Assembly: GCF_003857035.1 (NCBI RefSeq)
Contig: NZ_QGSY01000170.1
Coordinates: forward strand, 1 to 41,011
Source of the DNA: Micromonospora arida
Lineage (GTDB): Bacteria > Actinomycetota > Actinomycetes > Mycobacteriales > Micromonosporaceae
DNA length: 41,011 nucleotides
Direction of reading: 5' to 3'
The position numbers and the translations under genes were made by a program. How positions within the stretch are numbered: position 1 is the stretch's first letter; each line of letters begins with the position of its first letter. The notes beneath the pieces are model-generated. The model was given only the letters and a program-made list of their open reading frames with translations, did no database searches and was not told the origin of the DNA. Below, in pieces: positions 23,956-32,124 of this stretch.

Positions 23956-26900
23956 CGACGCCCCGGATGCCCAGCGCCAAGGTGCAAGCCATCTGCGACG
24001 CGCTGCTGTCGATGAGTTCGATCAACGACGGGAACACCCGTTCGCTCTACCTCAACGAGGTCGAGGGGGAGCTGCGCAAGCGGCTGTCGGTGCCCCGGCA
24101 CTCCGAGGTCCGGTACGACGTCTACCTCATCGTGCGCGCCTGCGCGCAGGAGCCCGGCGGCCTGTCGATGCTGTTGCAGGTCATCGCCAACTTCCACCCG
24201 GGCGCCGCCGCTGTCACCTCCGCCCAGCAGATCTACCTCTCCTGGCTCCTCGCGCAGTTGCTCACGGACGTCCCGGCCGAGGTGCTGACCGGCGCCGTCG
24301 CGGCAGTCGCGGATCGCTCGTTGTCACCAGAGGACCTGCCCGGCCTGGTGGACGCCGTGGGCTGGCAGTCGGTGGGTGACTGGCGGGTCCCGGCCGCCGT
24401 GGCGCTGGCGGGCCTGGTCCTCGCCGGTCTCGAGTCGGACAGCAAGCCGTTGGAGCAGTGGTTGCGAGATGCGGCGGCGGCCCTGCTGCTCACCACCGCC
24501 GACCTCGACGATGTGCGCGTGGCTGCGAAGGCGCACTGGACGTCGCTACGATCCCCGCACCAGGCGGCGCCGGCCGAGGCCGGTGGAGAGGACCCTGAAT
24601 CCGACATGCGCAGGACGATCATCATCGAGGAGACGACGCCCCAGCGATCCCGAACGCTCATCCGGGGCGGCGTCCCACCGCGCAACCTGTACTTCACCGG
24701 CCGGGAGCGGCAGCTCGTCGAGCTCGACGAGCTGCTGTCGTCACAGCACCGGGCCTCGGTGCTGCCGGAAGCGGCGCTGCGCGGTGTCGGTGGTGTCGGC
24801 AAGACCCAGCTCGCGGTCGAGTTCGCCTACCGGTACGCGGACCGTTACCAGCTGATCTGGTGGATGGCCGCCGAGGATCTCAGCGCGCTGCGTACCTCGA
24901 TCGCCGCCCTCGGCGAGCGGCTCGGCCTGGCGGCGAGCGCCAGCCTGGAGCAGACGGTACGGACGGTGCTCGACTCACTGTCGACGAGTTCGCTGAGTTG
25001 GCTGCTGGTCTACGACAACGCCGACGACCCGCACGAGCTGGCTCCGCTCATGCCCTCGTCCAACCTCGTCGGCGAACGCGGCCACGTCCTCGTCACGTCG
25101 CGGAACATGGCCTGGTCGGCGAGCGCCCTGACCCTGGACGTCGACGTGTTCACCCGAGCCGAGAGCGTGGAACTGCTGCTCAAGCGGCGTCCCGCGACCA
25201 GCCCTGAGGACGCCCGCCGGCTCGCCGCGGAGCTTGGCGACCTGCCACTCGCCCTGGAACAAGCCGTCAGTTGGCTGCTCACCATGCTGTCGTCGGTCGA
25301 CGAATACCTCGTCGACCTCAAGGAACACGCCCGGGAGCTGCTGGGTGAGGGGCAGCCCCGGCAGTACCGGGGCACCGTGTTGACCGTGGTGTCGATGGCC
25401 CTCGCCGCAGTACGCGAGCAGAATCCCGCCGCCGCGCAGCTGATCCAGCTACTCGCCTTCCTCAGCCCCGATCCGGTCCCGATGCGCCTGCTCTGGGAGG
25501 GGCGCCGCGCCGGGTTGGACGAACCGCTGCGCACCAGCCTTCAGGAGCGCAACGACATAGCCCGGGCCATCCGGCAACTGGCGTCGCTCGGGCTCGCGAA
25601 GGCGGACAATGCCAGCCGGCACGTACAGGTGCACCGACTGGTGCAGGCGGTCATCCGGGAAGGGCTCGCCGAGCAGGGCGACGACAGCCCGCTGACGAAC
25701 GCCCGCCGGTTGCTGGCCGCCGCCAACCCGGGCTTCCCCGACGACCGGAGCACCTGGCCCCGCCATGCCGACATCGCGCCACACGTCCGCGTCGCCGGCC
25801 TGATCCACGGTGACCTCGACGCCCGCCGGACGGCGATGGACCAGCTGCGCTACATCTACAACCTGGGTGACTTCGAAGGCTGTCGGGACTTCGCGGAGGA
25901 GATCCTGGCCGCCTGGGACCAGCCCGGTCCGAACGGCGAGCGCAGTGACGATCCGCTGACCCTGCTGGCGATGCGACGGTACGCGGACGCCCTGCGGCTG
26001 CTCGCCGACCCGCGCGCGGCCGCGTTCGGCCTCGAAGCGCTGGAGCGGATGCGGACGAGCCTCGGTGAGGAACACGAGTACACCCTGGGTGCGGCGAACA
26101 GCGTCGGCGCGGACCTGCGGCGCATCGGCGACTTCGCTGCCGCCGCCGACCTGGACCGGCGCAACCTCGACGTGCACCGCCGGGTGCTCGGCGACGGGCA
26201 TCCGAGCACGCTGCGGGTGATGAACTCGATGGCGATCAACCTCCGCCTGATCGGTGACTTCGAAGGGGCGTACGAACTCAACCTCGAAGGGGCGCGGCAC
26301 GCCGGTGCGGCAGCGGAGGACGGCACCTATGCACTGGTGCTGGCCCAGGAGGCCCAGGCGCGCGACCTCTACCTCCTGGGCCGGTACGCCGATGCGCTGG
26401 AACTGCTGGACAGCTCCCTGCCGGTGCAGCGGTCGCTGCTGGGCGCGGAGCACCTCACCGTGCTGCGCGCCACCTGCATCCACATCGCCTGCCTGCGCAA
26501 GACGGGGCGGCTCGACGCCGCCGTGACCGAGGGCGCGGCCAACTACCGGCTGGTGACCCGCCGCTTCGGGACCGATCATGTGCTGGCCGCGGAGGCGGGC
26601 ATGACCTGCGCCAACGCCATGCGCGCGGCGGGCGATGCGACCCAGGCGTACGCCCTGGCCGCCCAGGGGCACGCCACCTTCCGAGCCGTCTTCGGGGAGC
26701 GCCATCCGGTCACGCTCTGCGCTGCGGTCAATCTCGGGGTGATCCTGCGGGCTCGCAACTTCGACCGTGAGGCGCGGGAGTTGGGTGCGGCCACCCTGCA
26801 GGCGATGGGCGAGGCGTTGCCGCCCACCCATCCGTACCTGCTGAGCGCGCGCACCGCGCAGGCGATCAACCTGGTCCGGTCGCACCGGCTGGAGCAGGCG

Positions 26901-27152
26901 CAGGTGCTCTCCGAGGCGATCCTCGAGGACTCGCGTCGCCTGCGTGGGCCGGGGCACCCGTACACGCTCTACTGCGCGGTCAACGCGTCGGTCGATCTGA
27001 TCGAGGTCGGCGAGGAGGATCGGGGCCGCGAGCTGCTCGACGAGGCTGCCGCGGCGCTGGAGGCGTTGTTCGGGCCGGATCATCCGGAGGTGGACGCCGC
27101 GCGGGGTCAGCGGCGCATCGAGTGCGACATCGAAACCGTCGGGCTGACCTGA
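23952..27152 (+). CDS. STAND NTPase: EAD2-like domain, NB-ARC, TPR repeats (FxsT-like)
   Basis: 1066 residues. Residues 5-95 are a helical EAD2-like domain (AICDALLSMSSINDGNTRSL, VYLIVRACAQEPGGLSMLL). After about 100 poorly conserved residues, VPPRNLYFTGRERQLVELDE (about 240) introduces the NB-ARC ATPase: P-loop GVGGVGKTQLAVEFAYRY (278 on), Walker B SWLLVYDNADD (about 350), VLVTSRN (sensor) and GDLPLALEQAVSWLL (GLPL). A winged-helix stretch follows. From about 690 to the end come TPRs of the NB-ARC/kinesin-light-chain type (GDGHPSTLRVMNSMAINLRL and several further copies). The RNLxFTGRE...GVGGVGKTQLA layout is that of FxSxx-COOH system TPR proteins (FxsT). Predicted sensor-switch that activates the protease. 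Confidence 0.9.
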   Translation: MTTPRMPSAKVQAICDALLSMSSINDGNTRSLYLNEVEGELRKRLSVPRHSEVRYDVYLIVRACAQEPGGLSMLLQVIANFHPGAAAVTSAQQIYLSWLLAQLLTDVPAEVLTGAVAAVADRSLSPEDLPGLVDAVGWQSVGDWRVPAAVALAGLVLAGLESDSKPLEQWLRDAAAALLLTTADLDDVRVAAKAHWTSLRSPHQAAPAEAGGEDPESDMRRTIIIEETTPQRSRTLIRGGVPPRNLYFTGRERQLVELDELLSSQHRASVLPEAALRGVGGVGKTQLAVEFAYRYADRYQLIWWMAAEDLSALRTSIAALGERLGLAASASLEQTVRTVLDSLSTSSLSWLLVYDNADDPHELAPLMPSSNLVGERGHVLVTSRNMAWSASALTLDVDVFTRAESVELLLKRRPATSPEDARRLAAELGDLPLALEQAVSWLLTMLSSVDEYLVDLKEHARELLGEGQPRQYRGTVLTVVSMALAAVREQNPAAAQLIQLLAFLSPDPVPMRLLWEGRRAGLDEPLRTSLQERNDIARAIRQLASLGLAKADNASRHVQVHRLVQAVIREGLAEQGDDSPLTNARRLLAAANPGFPDDRSTWPRHADIAPHVRVAGLIHGDLDARRTAMDQLRYIYNLGDFEGCRDFAEEILAAWDQPGPNGERSDDPLTLLAMRRYADALRLLADPRAAAFGLEALERMRTSLGEEHEYTLGAANSVGADLRRIGDFAAAADLDRRNLDVHRRVLGDGHPSTLRVMNSMAINLRLIGDFEGAYELNLEGARHAGAAAEDGTYALVLAQEAQARDLYLLGRYADALELLDSSLPVQRSLLGAEHLTVLRATCIHIACLRKTGRLDAAVTEGAANYRLVTRRFGTDHVLAAEAGMTCANAMRAAGDATQAYALAAQGHATFRAVFGERHPVTLCAAVNLGVILRARNFDREARELGAATLQAMGEALPPTHPYLLSARTAQAINLVRSHRLEQAQVLSEAILEDSRRLRGPGHPYTLYCAVNASVDLIEVGEEDRGRELLDEAAAALEALFGPDHPEVDAARGQRRIECDIETVGLT

Positions 27153-27192
27153 TGCGTCGCCCACCCGGCGGTGGCCGTACCGAGCTGTGGGT

Positions 27193-28476
27193 TCATCCGG
27201 TGGTGATCGTCGGTCGGCGTGCGCGCTCGGCCTCCGCCACCTCCCGCCGCCCGGCTGCGTCGGCGGATGCCGGGACCGGCACGGTGGCCAGTTGGCCGAT
27301 TCGTTCGGCCAGGCGATCTGCCCAGAGCCGCCCGGCCGAGGTGAGACTTCCAGCCCGGCGGAGCTCGACCAGGGCGCGCTCCAACTGCGCCCGTACCACC
27401 GCGAACCGCGCGGTGGCCTGGGCCGCCAGGTCCGGATGGGCGCGCAGCGCGGCCCACACCTCGGCGACGGCCGTGAACGCGTAGGTGCCGTGCAGCAGCC
27501 CGCCGATCGGACGCGGGTCAGGACGCCAGGGCGCGAAGTAGTGTGCCGGGTCGGTGGGTTCGTGAAGCTGGACCAGGCCGAGGACAGCGTTGAGTTTGCT
27601 GTGTTGCAGCTCGTGCACCATCGTCACGGCCAGGTCCACCGGGTCGAGGTTGGCGTCGGCGGCCAACGCCCCGAAGGCGTCGGCGTGCGTGACACTGTGC
27701 CCGCGCTCGGTGCCGTCGGCCAACGGTACGAAGGTGCTGATCCCGGCGGCCACCTCGGCGGCGTGCGTCGGGGCGTACCCGACGAGCAGGTGCCAGGCGT
27801 GCGCGACGGACCGTTCCAGCTCCGCGGCCTCCGGTGCGGAGAGCCGGGCGGCGACCGGTAGCCCAAAGCAGTCGCGGTAGGGGTCCAGGTCGTCGACGCG
27901 GAGGTCGAGGGTGACCGACTGGTCGGTGAAGCGCCACCAGCGGGTGGGCGTCCATCGGCGCCCGGTCAGGTCGGCCGGCGTCACCGTTGTGCTGCCGCCG
28001 CGTCGGCGCAGCACCCCGAGGCCCGGCACGGGCACCAGGCCCGCGCGCGGCGTGACCGGCACCGCCGCGTCCGACCGCCCGCTGAGAGCGGCCGCCGCGA
28101 GCGCTGCGAACGGAAGGTAGTCGGGTCGGCCGGTGGCACCGTGCCGGACCCGATCGATCGCCCAGACCGCCAGCCACGGATGATCGAGCAGCACGTCCGC
28201 GGCGGCCGGGTCGAGGCGATGGGCCTGGCCGAGCAGGTGCGCCGACGCCGCCAGGGCGTCGTCGGTGTCGGCGAGGCTCTTGAGGACGAGCATCGTCCGG
28301 TTGCGTTGCGCGCGCCGCAGAGCGCGGATGGCAGCCGGGCCAGCCCGGCCGTCGGCCAGGCGGGTGAACTCCGAGCGGGTCAGCTGGAGTCGGCGCCGGG
28401 GTCGAGGAAGCTGTTCCAGCCGGCTAGCGTCGTCTGCCGGGGACTCTTCAGTGTCGCGACCAGTTCCTCGATCCAT
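27193..28476 (-). CDS. HExxH-type peptide modification protein (alpha-ketoglutarate-dependent peptide beta-hydroxylase family)
   Basis: 427 residues from ATG 28476. LTRSEFTRLADGRAGPAAIR and ALRRAQRNRTMLVLKSLAD form the conserved N-terminus. DPVDLAVTMVHELQHSKLNA carries HExxH, and VQLHEPTDPAHYFAPWRPDP with GGLLHGTYAFTAVAEVW completes the family core (TIGR04267-like, as I recall, now regarded as peptide beta-hydroxylases). These proteins modify ribosomal peptides and are typical partners in FxSxx-COOH clusters. The first 31 residues from ATG 28476 overlap the 64-aa gene in another frame and look unlike the family. The conserved part begins at a CTG (28383) that overlaps the small gene's TGA, and no other canonical start lies between. 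It is convergent with the NB-ARC gene, 40 bp apart. Confidence 0.82.
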   Translation of the reverse strand: MDRGTGRDTEESPADDASRLEQLPRPRRRLQLTRSEFTRLADGRAGPAAIRALRRAQRNRTMLVLKSLADTDDALAASAHLLGQAHRLDPAAADVLLDHPWLAVWAIDRVRHGATGRPDYLPFAALAAAALSGRSDAAVPVTPRAGLVPVPGLGVLRRRGGSTTVTPADLTGRRWTPTRWWRFTDQSVTLDLRVDDLDPYRDCFGLPVAARLSAPEAAELERSVAHAWHLLVGYAPTHAAEVAAGISTFVPLADGTERGHSVTHADAFGALAADANLDPVDLAVTMVHELQHSKLNAVLGLVQLHEPTDPAHYFAPWRPDPRPIGGLLHGTYAFTAVAEVWAALRAHPDLAAQATARFAVVRAQLERALVELRRAGSLTSAGRLWADRLAERIGQLATVPVPASADAAGRREVAEAERARRPTITTG

Positions 28477-28574
28477 CGGGCCAGTTCCGGATCCTCGTCG
28501 CGTAGCAGGTGGCTCAGACCCTGCGTCAACACGTCGACCACAACGAGGTGATCAGGTGCGGGTTGCTCAGTCAT
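28380..28574 (-). CDS. 64-aa candidate precursor peptide for the HExxH enzyme
   Basis: A short gene directly upstream of the hydroxylase gene and overlapping its 5' part. Residues 1-47 form a probable helical leader (LVVVDVLTQGLSHLL, DPELARWIEELVATLK). After a basic/Thr hinge (KSPRQTTLA) comes a core-like end, GWNSFLDPGADSS. It is not the classical FxSxx-COOH terminus, but W-N-S and F-L-D are aromatic-x-x triplets of the kind modified in related peptides. ATG 28574 has GGGA five bases upstream, and an ATG at 28607 has none. Third-position G/C is lower than in its neighbours, common for precursor genes. I do not recognise it in any family. The precursor role is inferred from size, position and pattern. 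Confidence 0.6.
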   Translation of the reverse strand: MTEQPAPDHLVVVDVLTQGLSHLLRDEDPELARWIEELVATLKSPRQTTLAGWNSFLDPGADSS

Positions 28575-28674
28575 CGATGTCCCGGGTTGGCGCAGGCGTG
28601 CTGACATGAAAACACGTCAACGTCTGTGATCACCATCGGCTTACCGTCCGTCACCGGGGGTTGCCCGTCCCGGG

Positions 28675-28710
28675 CCGTACCGTCGCCGGCCGGGACCGGC
28701 GGCGGTACGG
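28675..28710 (-). terminator. Terminator of the M14 carboxypeptidase gene
   Basis: A 15-bp stem (CCGTACCGTCGCCGG with CCGGCGGCGGTACGG, one G-T wobble) and a 6-base loop, 10 bp past the carboxypeptidase stop in the minus direction. It insulates the small peptide gene, whose promoter must then lie in 28575-28674, an AT-richer stretch containing TTGACG on the minus strand. Confidence 0.8.
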
Positions 28711-28719
28711 GACCCGCGG

Positions 28720-30867
28720 TCAGCCGGCGGCCGCCTCGGCGGCGGCGTAGTCGCGGGCCACCCGGACCATCTCCACCAGCCCGCCGGCGTACTCCTGGGA
28801 TTCGCCGTGCGCCTCGTCGAACGGCGGCTGGAAGCCGACGCCCTCCCACTGGTTGGTCGCCGGGTTCCACCGGTCGTTGCCGACCTCGAAGTCCCAGGCG
28901 AAGATGCCCAGCTCGTAGTAGAGCTGGTCGGCCGAGTTGCCGGCGGCGGAGTAGAGCACGTCGGCGACCGGTCCGGTCTGCGACGGCCAGGTGACGGTGC
29001 CGCGCTCCTGGGCGATGGCGCCGACGATCCGCCGGGCGCTGTTGAGGAACAGCGTCGACTCGTCGATCGACGGTCGCGGCAGGGTGACCCTGCCGTCGGC
29101 CCGGTACGCCCCCGGCGGCCACATGAAGTACCCGCCGTAGGAGTGCACGTTCATCGCGAATTTGATGTTCGGGTGGTCCTGAGCGAGCGCGATCACGTTG
29201 CCGCTCTCCGCCTCGGACAGCTCGGCGGTGCCCGCATAGTTACCGGACAGGCAGTTGGCGCTGGCGCCCACGTAGCCGTCGAAGTACGACCCGACCGTGT
29301 AGTTGCGGTTGATGTCGACGCCCCACGAGGTGCGGTTCTTCGGGTCGCGGGCCGCACCGGTGCAGTGGTTGACGAGATTCTTGCGCTGGAAGTTGAAGTC
29401 GTTGAACGAGTAGTTCGCGCCGTCCGGGTTGACCGTCGGGATGACGAAGATGTCGACCTGCTCCAGCAGCTCACGGGTGGCCGGGTCGGTCCGGGCGTTG
29501 GCCAGCATCCGCTCGGCGAACTCCAGCGTCACCAGCGGGGTGGCCCACTCCCGGGCGTGTTCCTGGGAGTACGCGAGAACCCCGACTCGGGAACCGTCCC
29601 GGTGTACGCCGAGGCGCAGCGCCTGCACCGTCCACGGCCGTGCCGGCACCTCGGTGCCCTGGAGGCCGTCGTCGAGTCGGGTGGGGCCGGCGACGGGCAT
29701 CGGCAGCCCGGCCGAGCCGTCCTCGACGATGGCCCGGAACCGGTCCGGCTGACGGGCGTTGATCGCCGCCGCGACCTCGTCGGTGGTGCTCACCGTCTTG
29801 CCCGCGGTGTCAGTGGCCAGTGACACGGTGAGGACGCGGTCGCGGTAGCCGACGGTCAGTGGCCGGTTCGCCCGCCCCGGGTCGACCGTCCGCACCTGTA
29901 CGCCGTTCATGTTCTGGTCGCCGAAGCGGACCGACTCGACCACCAGGGCGGCCACCGCCGGGTCGCCGAGGTAGCCGGCGGCGTTGCGTCGGTATCCCTG
30001 GGTCTTGTTCGGCAGGTCGATCACGTCCACCAGGTCCCGGTACTGCCGGGCCAGCCGCTTGATCCGCGCCTGGATGTCCACCGGCGTCAGGTACGCGTCG
30101 ATGAAGTCCTTCTGGTAACCGGCCGGCAGCGGCGGCGGGAAGGCGTTCGGCCAGAGCGCCGGCGTGACCGCGCGGCTGACCCCGCCGAGGCTGGAGGTGG
30201 CGCTCAGCTGAACCGGCCGGTTCGGCACCGGCTGGGGAAGGTTGTAGTGGTACTGGTACTCGCCGGAGTCCTCGAACCGGTACAGCGGGAACGAGCCGGT
30301 GGCGCCGTCCGCCGTGCGCCAACTGACGGTGATCTCCACGTCCGGGTCGTCGGTGGCGGTGGTGGCCACCTGGGCCTGAAGGAACGTCTGTCCACCCGTG
30401 GTCCACCAGTACGCCTGCTGCACCTGAAGGGTGTCCACGGCGGTGGCGGCGGTGGTCCGTTGGCCGGCGGCCGGAGCGCGCAGCCCGGCGGCGGTACGGG
30501 CCTGAGCCGCGCGGACGCTGTCCGCGTGGTTCCGGGTTCCGTCGCCGGCGCGCTGCACGATCTGCACGGCGGTCGCGCCCTGCGCGGTCAGTTCGGCGAG
30601 CTGCGAACCGTTGAGCACCAGGTCGGCGAGGATCCGCCCGTCGCGGGCGCGGGGTCGGTTGGCCAGGTCCGCGCCAGTGGCGACGAGCCGGTCCAGTTGG
30701 GCCTGATCGCGGAGCTGGACTCGGACCACTGCGGTTTCGGTGGCGCTCAGAGCGATCGGGGCGGCCGGGTCGGCGGGTGCGGCCGCTCCGGAAGCCGGAT
30801 GGGACAACACTGCGCTGAACAGGATCACTGTGGTGGCGGCAGCTGTCCACCGTCGTCGGACGATCAT
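28720..30867 (-). CDS. Secreted M14 family zinc carboxypeptidase
   Basis: 715 residues. The N-terminus (MIVRRRWTAAATTVILFSAV, then LSHPASGAAAPA) is a Sec signal peptide, so the enzyme is exported. After a long pro-region and a beta-rich segment (about 30-230) the catalytic domain has the zinc site in YSQEHAREWATP (HxxE) and AMNVHSYGGYFMWPPG (His), substrate-binding Arg-Asn in WGVDINRNYTVG, and the catalytic Glu in LYYELGIFAWDFEVG. It probably removes C-terminal residues from extracellular peptides. ATG 30867 has AGGAGG four bases upstream. It is monocistronic, with its own promoter and terminator. Confidence 0.94.
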   Translation of the reverse strand: MIVRRRWTAAATTVILFSAVLSHPASGAAAPADPAAPIALSATETAVVRVQLRDQAQLDRLVATGADLANRPRARDGRILADLVLNGSQLAELTAQGATAVQIVQRAGDGTRNHADSVRAAQARTAAGLRAPAAGQRTTAATAVDTLQVQQAYWWTTGGQTFLQAQVATTATDDPDVEITVSWRTADGATGSFPLYRFEDSGEYQYHYNLPQPVPNRPVQLSATSSLGGVSRAVTPALWPNAFPPPLPAGYQKDFIDAYLTPVDIQARIKRLARQYRDLVDVIDLPNKTQGYRRNAAGYLGDPAVAALVVESVRFGDQNMNGVQVRTVDPGRANRPLTVGYRDRVLTVSLATDTAGKTVSTTDEVAAAINARQPDRFRAIVEDGSAGLPMPVAGPTRLDDGLQGTEVPARPWTVQALRLGVHRDGSRVGVLAYSQEHAREWATPLVTLEFAERMLANARTDPATRELLEQVDIFVIPTVNPDGANYSFNDFNFQRKNLVNHCTGAARDPKNRTSWGVDINRNYTVGSYFDGYVGASANCLSGNYAGTAELSEAESGNVIALAQDHPNIKFAMNVHSYGGYFMWPPGAYRADGRVTLPRPSIDESTLFLNSARRIVGAIAQERGTVTWPSQTGPVADVLYSAAGNSADQLYYELGIFAWDFEVGNDRWNPATNQWEGVGFQPPFDEAHGESQEYAGGLVEMVRVARDYAAAEAAAG

Positions 30868-30904
30868 GTGCCCTCCTGTGACGGACGTCGATGTGCTTGG
30901 TCCT

Positions 30905-30934
30905 TACACCAGTGCACAGATCGACACCTGTCAA
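30905..30934 (-). promoter_or_regulatory. Promoter of the M14 carboxypeptidase gene
   Basis: On the minus strand: a consensus -35 TTGACA (30934-30929), an 18-bp spacer, then GGTGTA (30910-30905), about 38 bp before the start codon. Confidence 0.45.
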
Positions 30935-30991
30935 GGTGGGCAGGCGTCCTGCACGCCTTTCCGGCGCAGCCGACCCGGGTTAGGCTGACTG

Positions 30992-31993
30992 ATCTTCACA
31001 ATCCTCTGGCGTCGCGGGCTGCATCAGCTGGCCACCCCGACCGCGATAGCGAGCACACCCGACGCCCTCCTGGTGCACGAGCGCTCGACCCGTCTGGCGT
31101 GTCTCGATCCGGCCGACGGCGTGGCCCGGTGGGACGTACGGATCGGCACCTAGCCCCGCGCGGTCGTGGTCGACGGGTCGCAGTGCTGGGTGATCAGCCA
31201 GGATCGCGACGAACTGCGCTGCCTCGACGTGCTCAGCGGCGAGGTCCGCTGGAGCGCCGAGGTGCCCCGCTTGACGGGCCACATCGTGGTGACCGGTGAT
31301 CGGGTGCTGGTGGGCGGCTGGCGGGGTTACACGGGGCTGCGGGCGTTCGACAGGTGGACCGGCGCCCTGCTCTGGTCCGACCGCCAGCGGACGGCGACCG
31401 TACTGCCGGCCGCTGTGGGCGAGCGGGTGCTCGTCGGGGAGCCAGGCGGCACGTCGGTGCGGCTGTTGGACGCTCACGACGGCAACGAGGTGCACCGCTG
31501 GAGCCTGCCGGAACCCCTGGTGGGCCCCGACGGACAGTGGCCCGCGTTCGTGGCGGCCGGTGCGGACCGGTTCCTGGCGCGCTGCGGGGCGCGGACGCTG
31601 TGGCAGATCCGTCCGGCATCGGGGACAGCGGGCGAGCTCTTCCGGCACGATCGCGACCTGGCAGATGCGGGGGTCAGCACCGTCGGCTCGGTGGTGTGGG
31701 CGCGCGAGCGCCGGGCCGGTGCCGTCGCGCTGGACCTGACCACCGGCGCAGCCCTCTGGCGGGTAACCGCCGGACCGGACTCGGTGGGCCAGGTGGTCCC
31801 GGCCGCCGCCGGTCACGTGCTGGCCACCCGGCGACCCGGCATGCTGCTGCTCGTCGACGACACCGGCCGCCCCCGCGAACGCCAGCTGGTCGAGCAGCAG
31901 ATCAGCGGAGTACGCGTGTTGACGCCGGGTGTCCTGCTCGTGGTCGCCAAGGGCGCACTACTCGCGGTGGACGGCGGCGCGCCGACGGCGTGA
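30992..31993 (+). pseudogene. PQQ-like beta-propeller protein, apparently inactivated
   Basis: The frame from 30992 to 31993 encodes a repeat protein of WD/PQQ type: blades such as RLACLDPADGVARWDVRIGT, LRCLDVLSGEVRWSAEVPRL, GLRAFDRWTGALLWSDRQ and AVALDLTTGAALWRVTAG. A TAG stop at 31151-31153 interrupts it between RIGT and PRAVVVDG, where the blade pattern continues unbroken in the same frame. A TGG-to-TAG change would explain it. The 5' end also has no ATG: a TAGGCT -10 box (30981-30986) is followed after five bases by ATC at 30992, where a leaderless ATG would be expected. A shortened protein from GTG 31166 (275 aa) is possible. A sequencing error is the main alternative. Confidence 0.65.
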
Positions 31994-32064
31994 GTGCCGC
32001 CGGTCGTCCGTTGTAGCCGTCGGACGCCGTTCGGCGTTGATCCCGTGACATGTCCGCGAGTTCC

Positions 32065-32096
32065 GGAGCAACCTCCTGGGCCAGACCCCGCGTGAC
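32065..32096 (+). promoter_or_regulatory. Candidate ECF-type promoter for the sigma factor operon
   Basis: GGAGCAACCT (32065-32074), a 16-bp spacer and CGTGAC (32091-32096) resemble the AAC-containing -35 and CGT-containing -10 elements recognised by ECF sigma factors. It lies about 30 bp before ATG 32125, so the sigma factor may control its own operon. A 14-bp hairpin (32024-32037) just upstream may terminate the propeller gene. Confidence 0.45.
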
Positions 32097-32124
32097 TAAC
32101 TCGAAACAGGGATCGGAGGCCTGA

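Noticed and set aside
28380..28420. Classical FxSxx-COOH peptide terminus
   Set aside because: The C-terminus is FLDPGADSS; there is no F-x-S-x-x at the very end, so the peptide is not a standard member.
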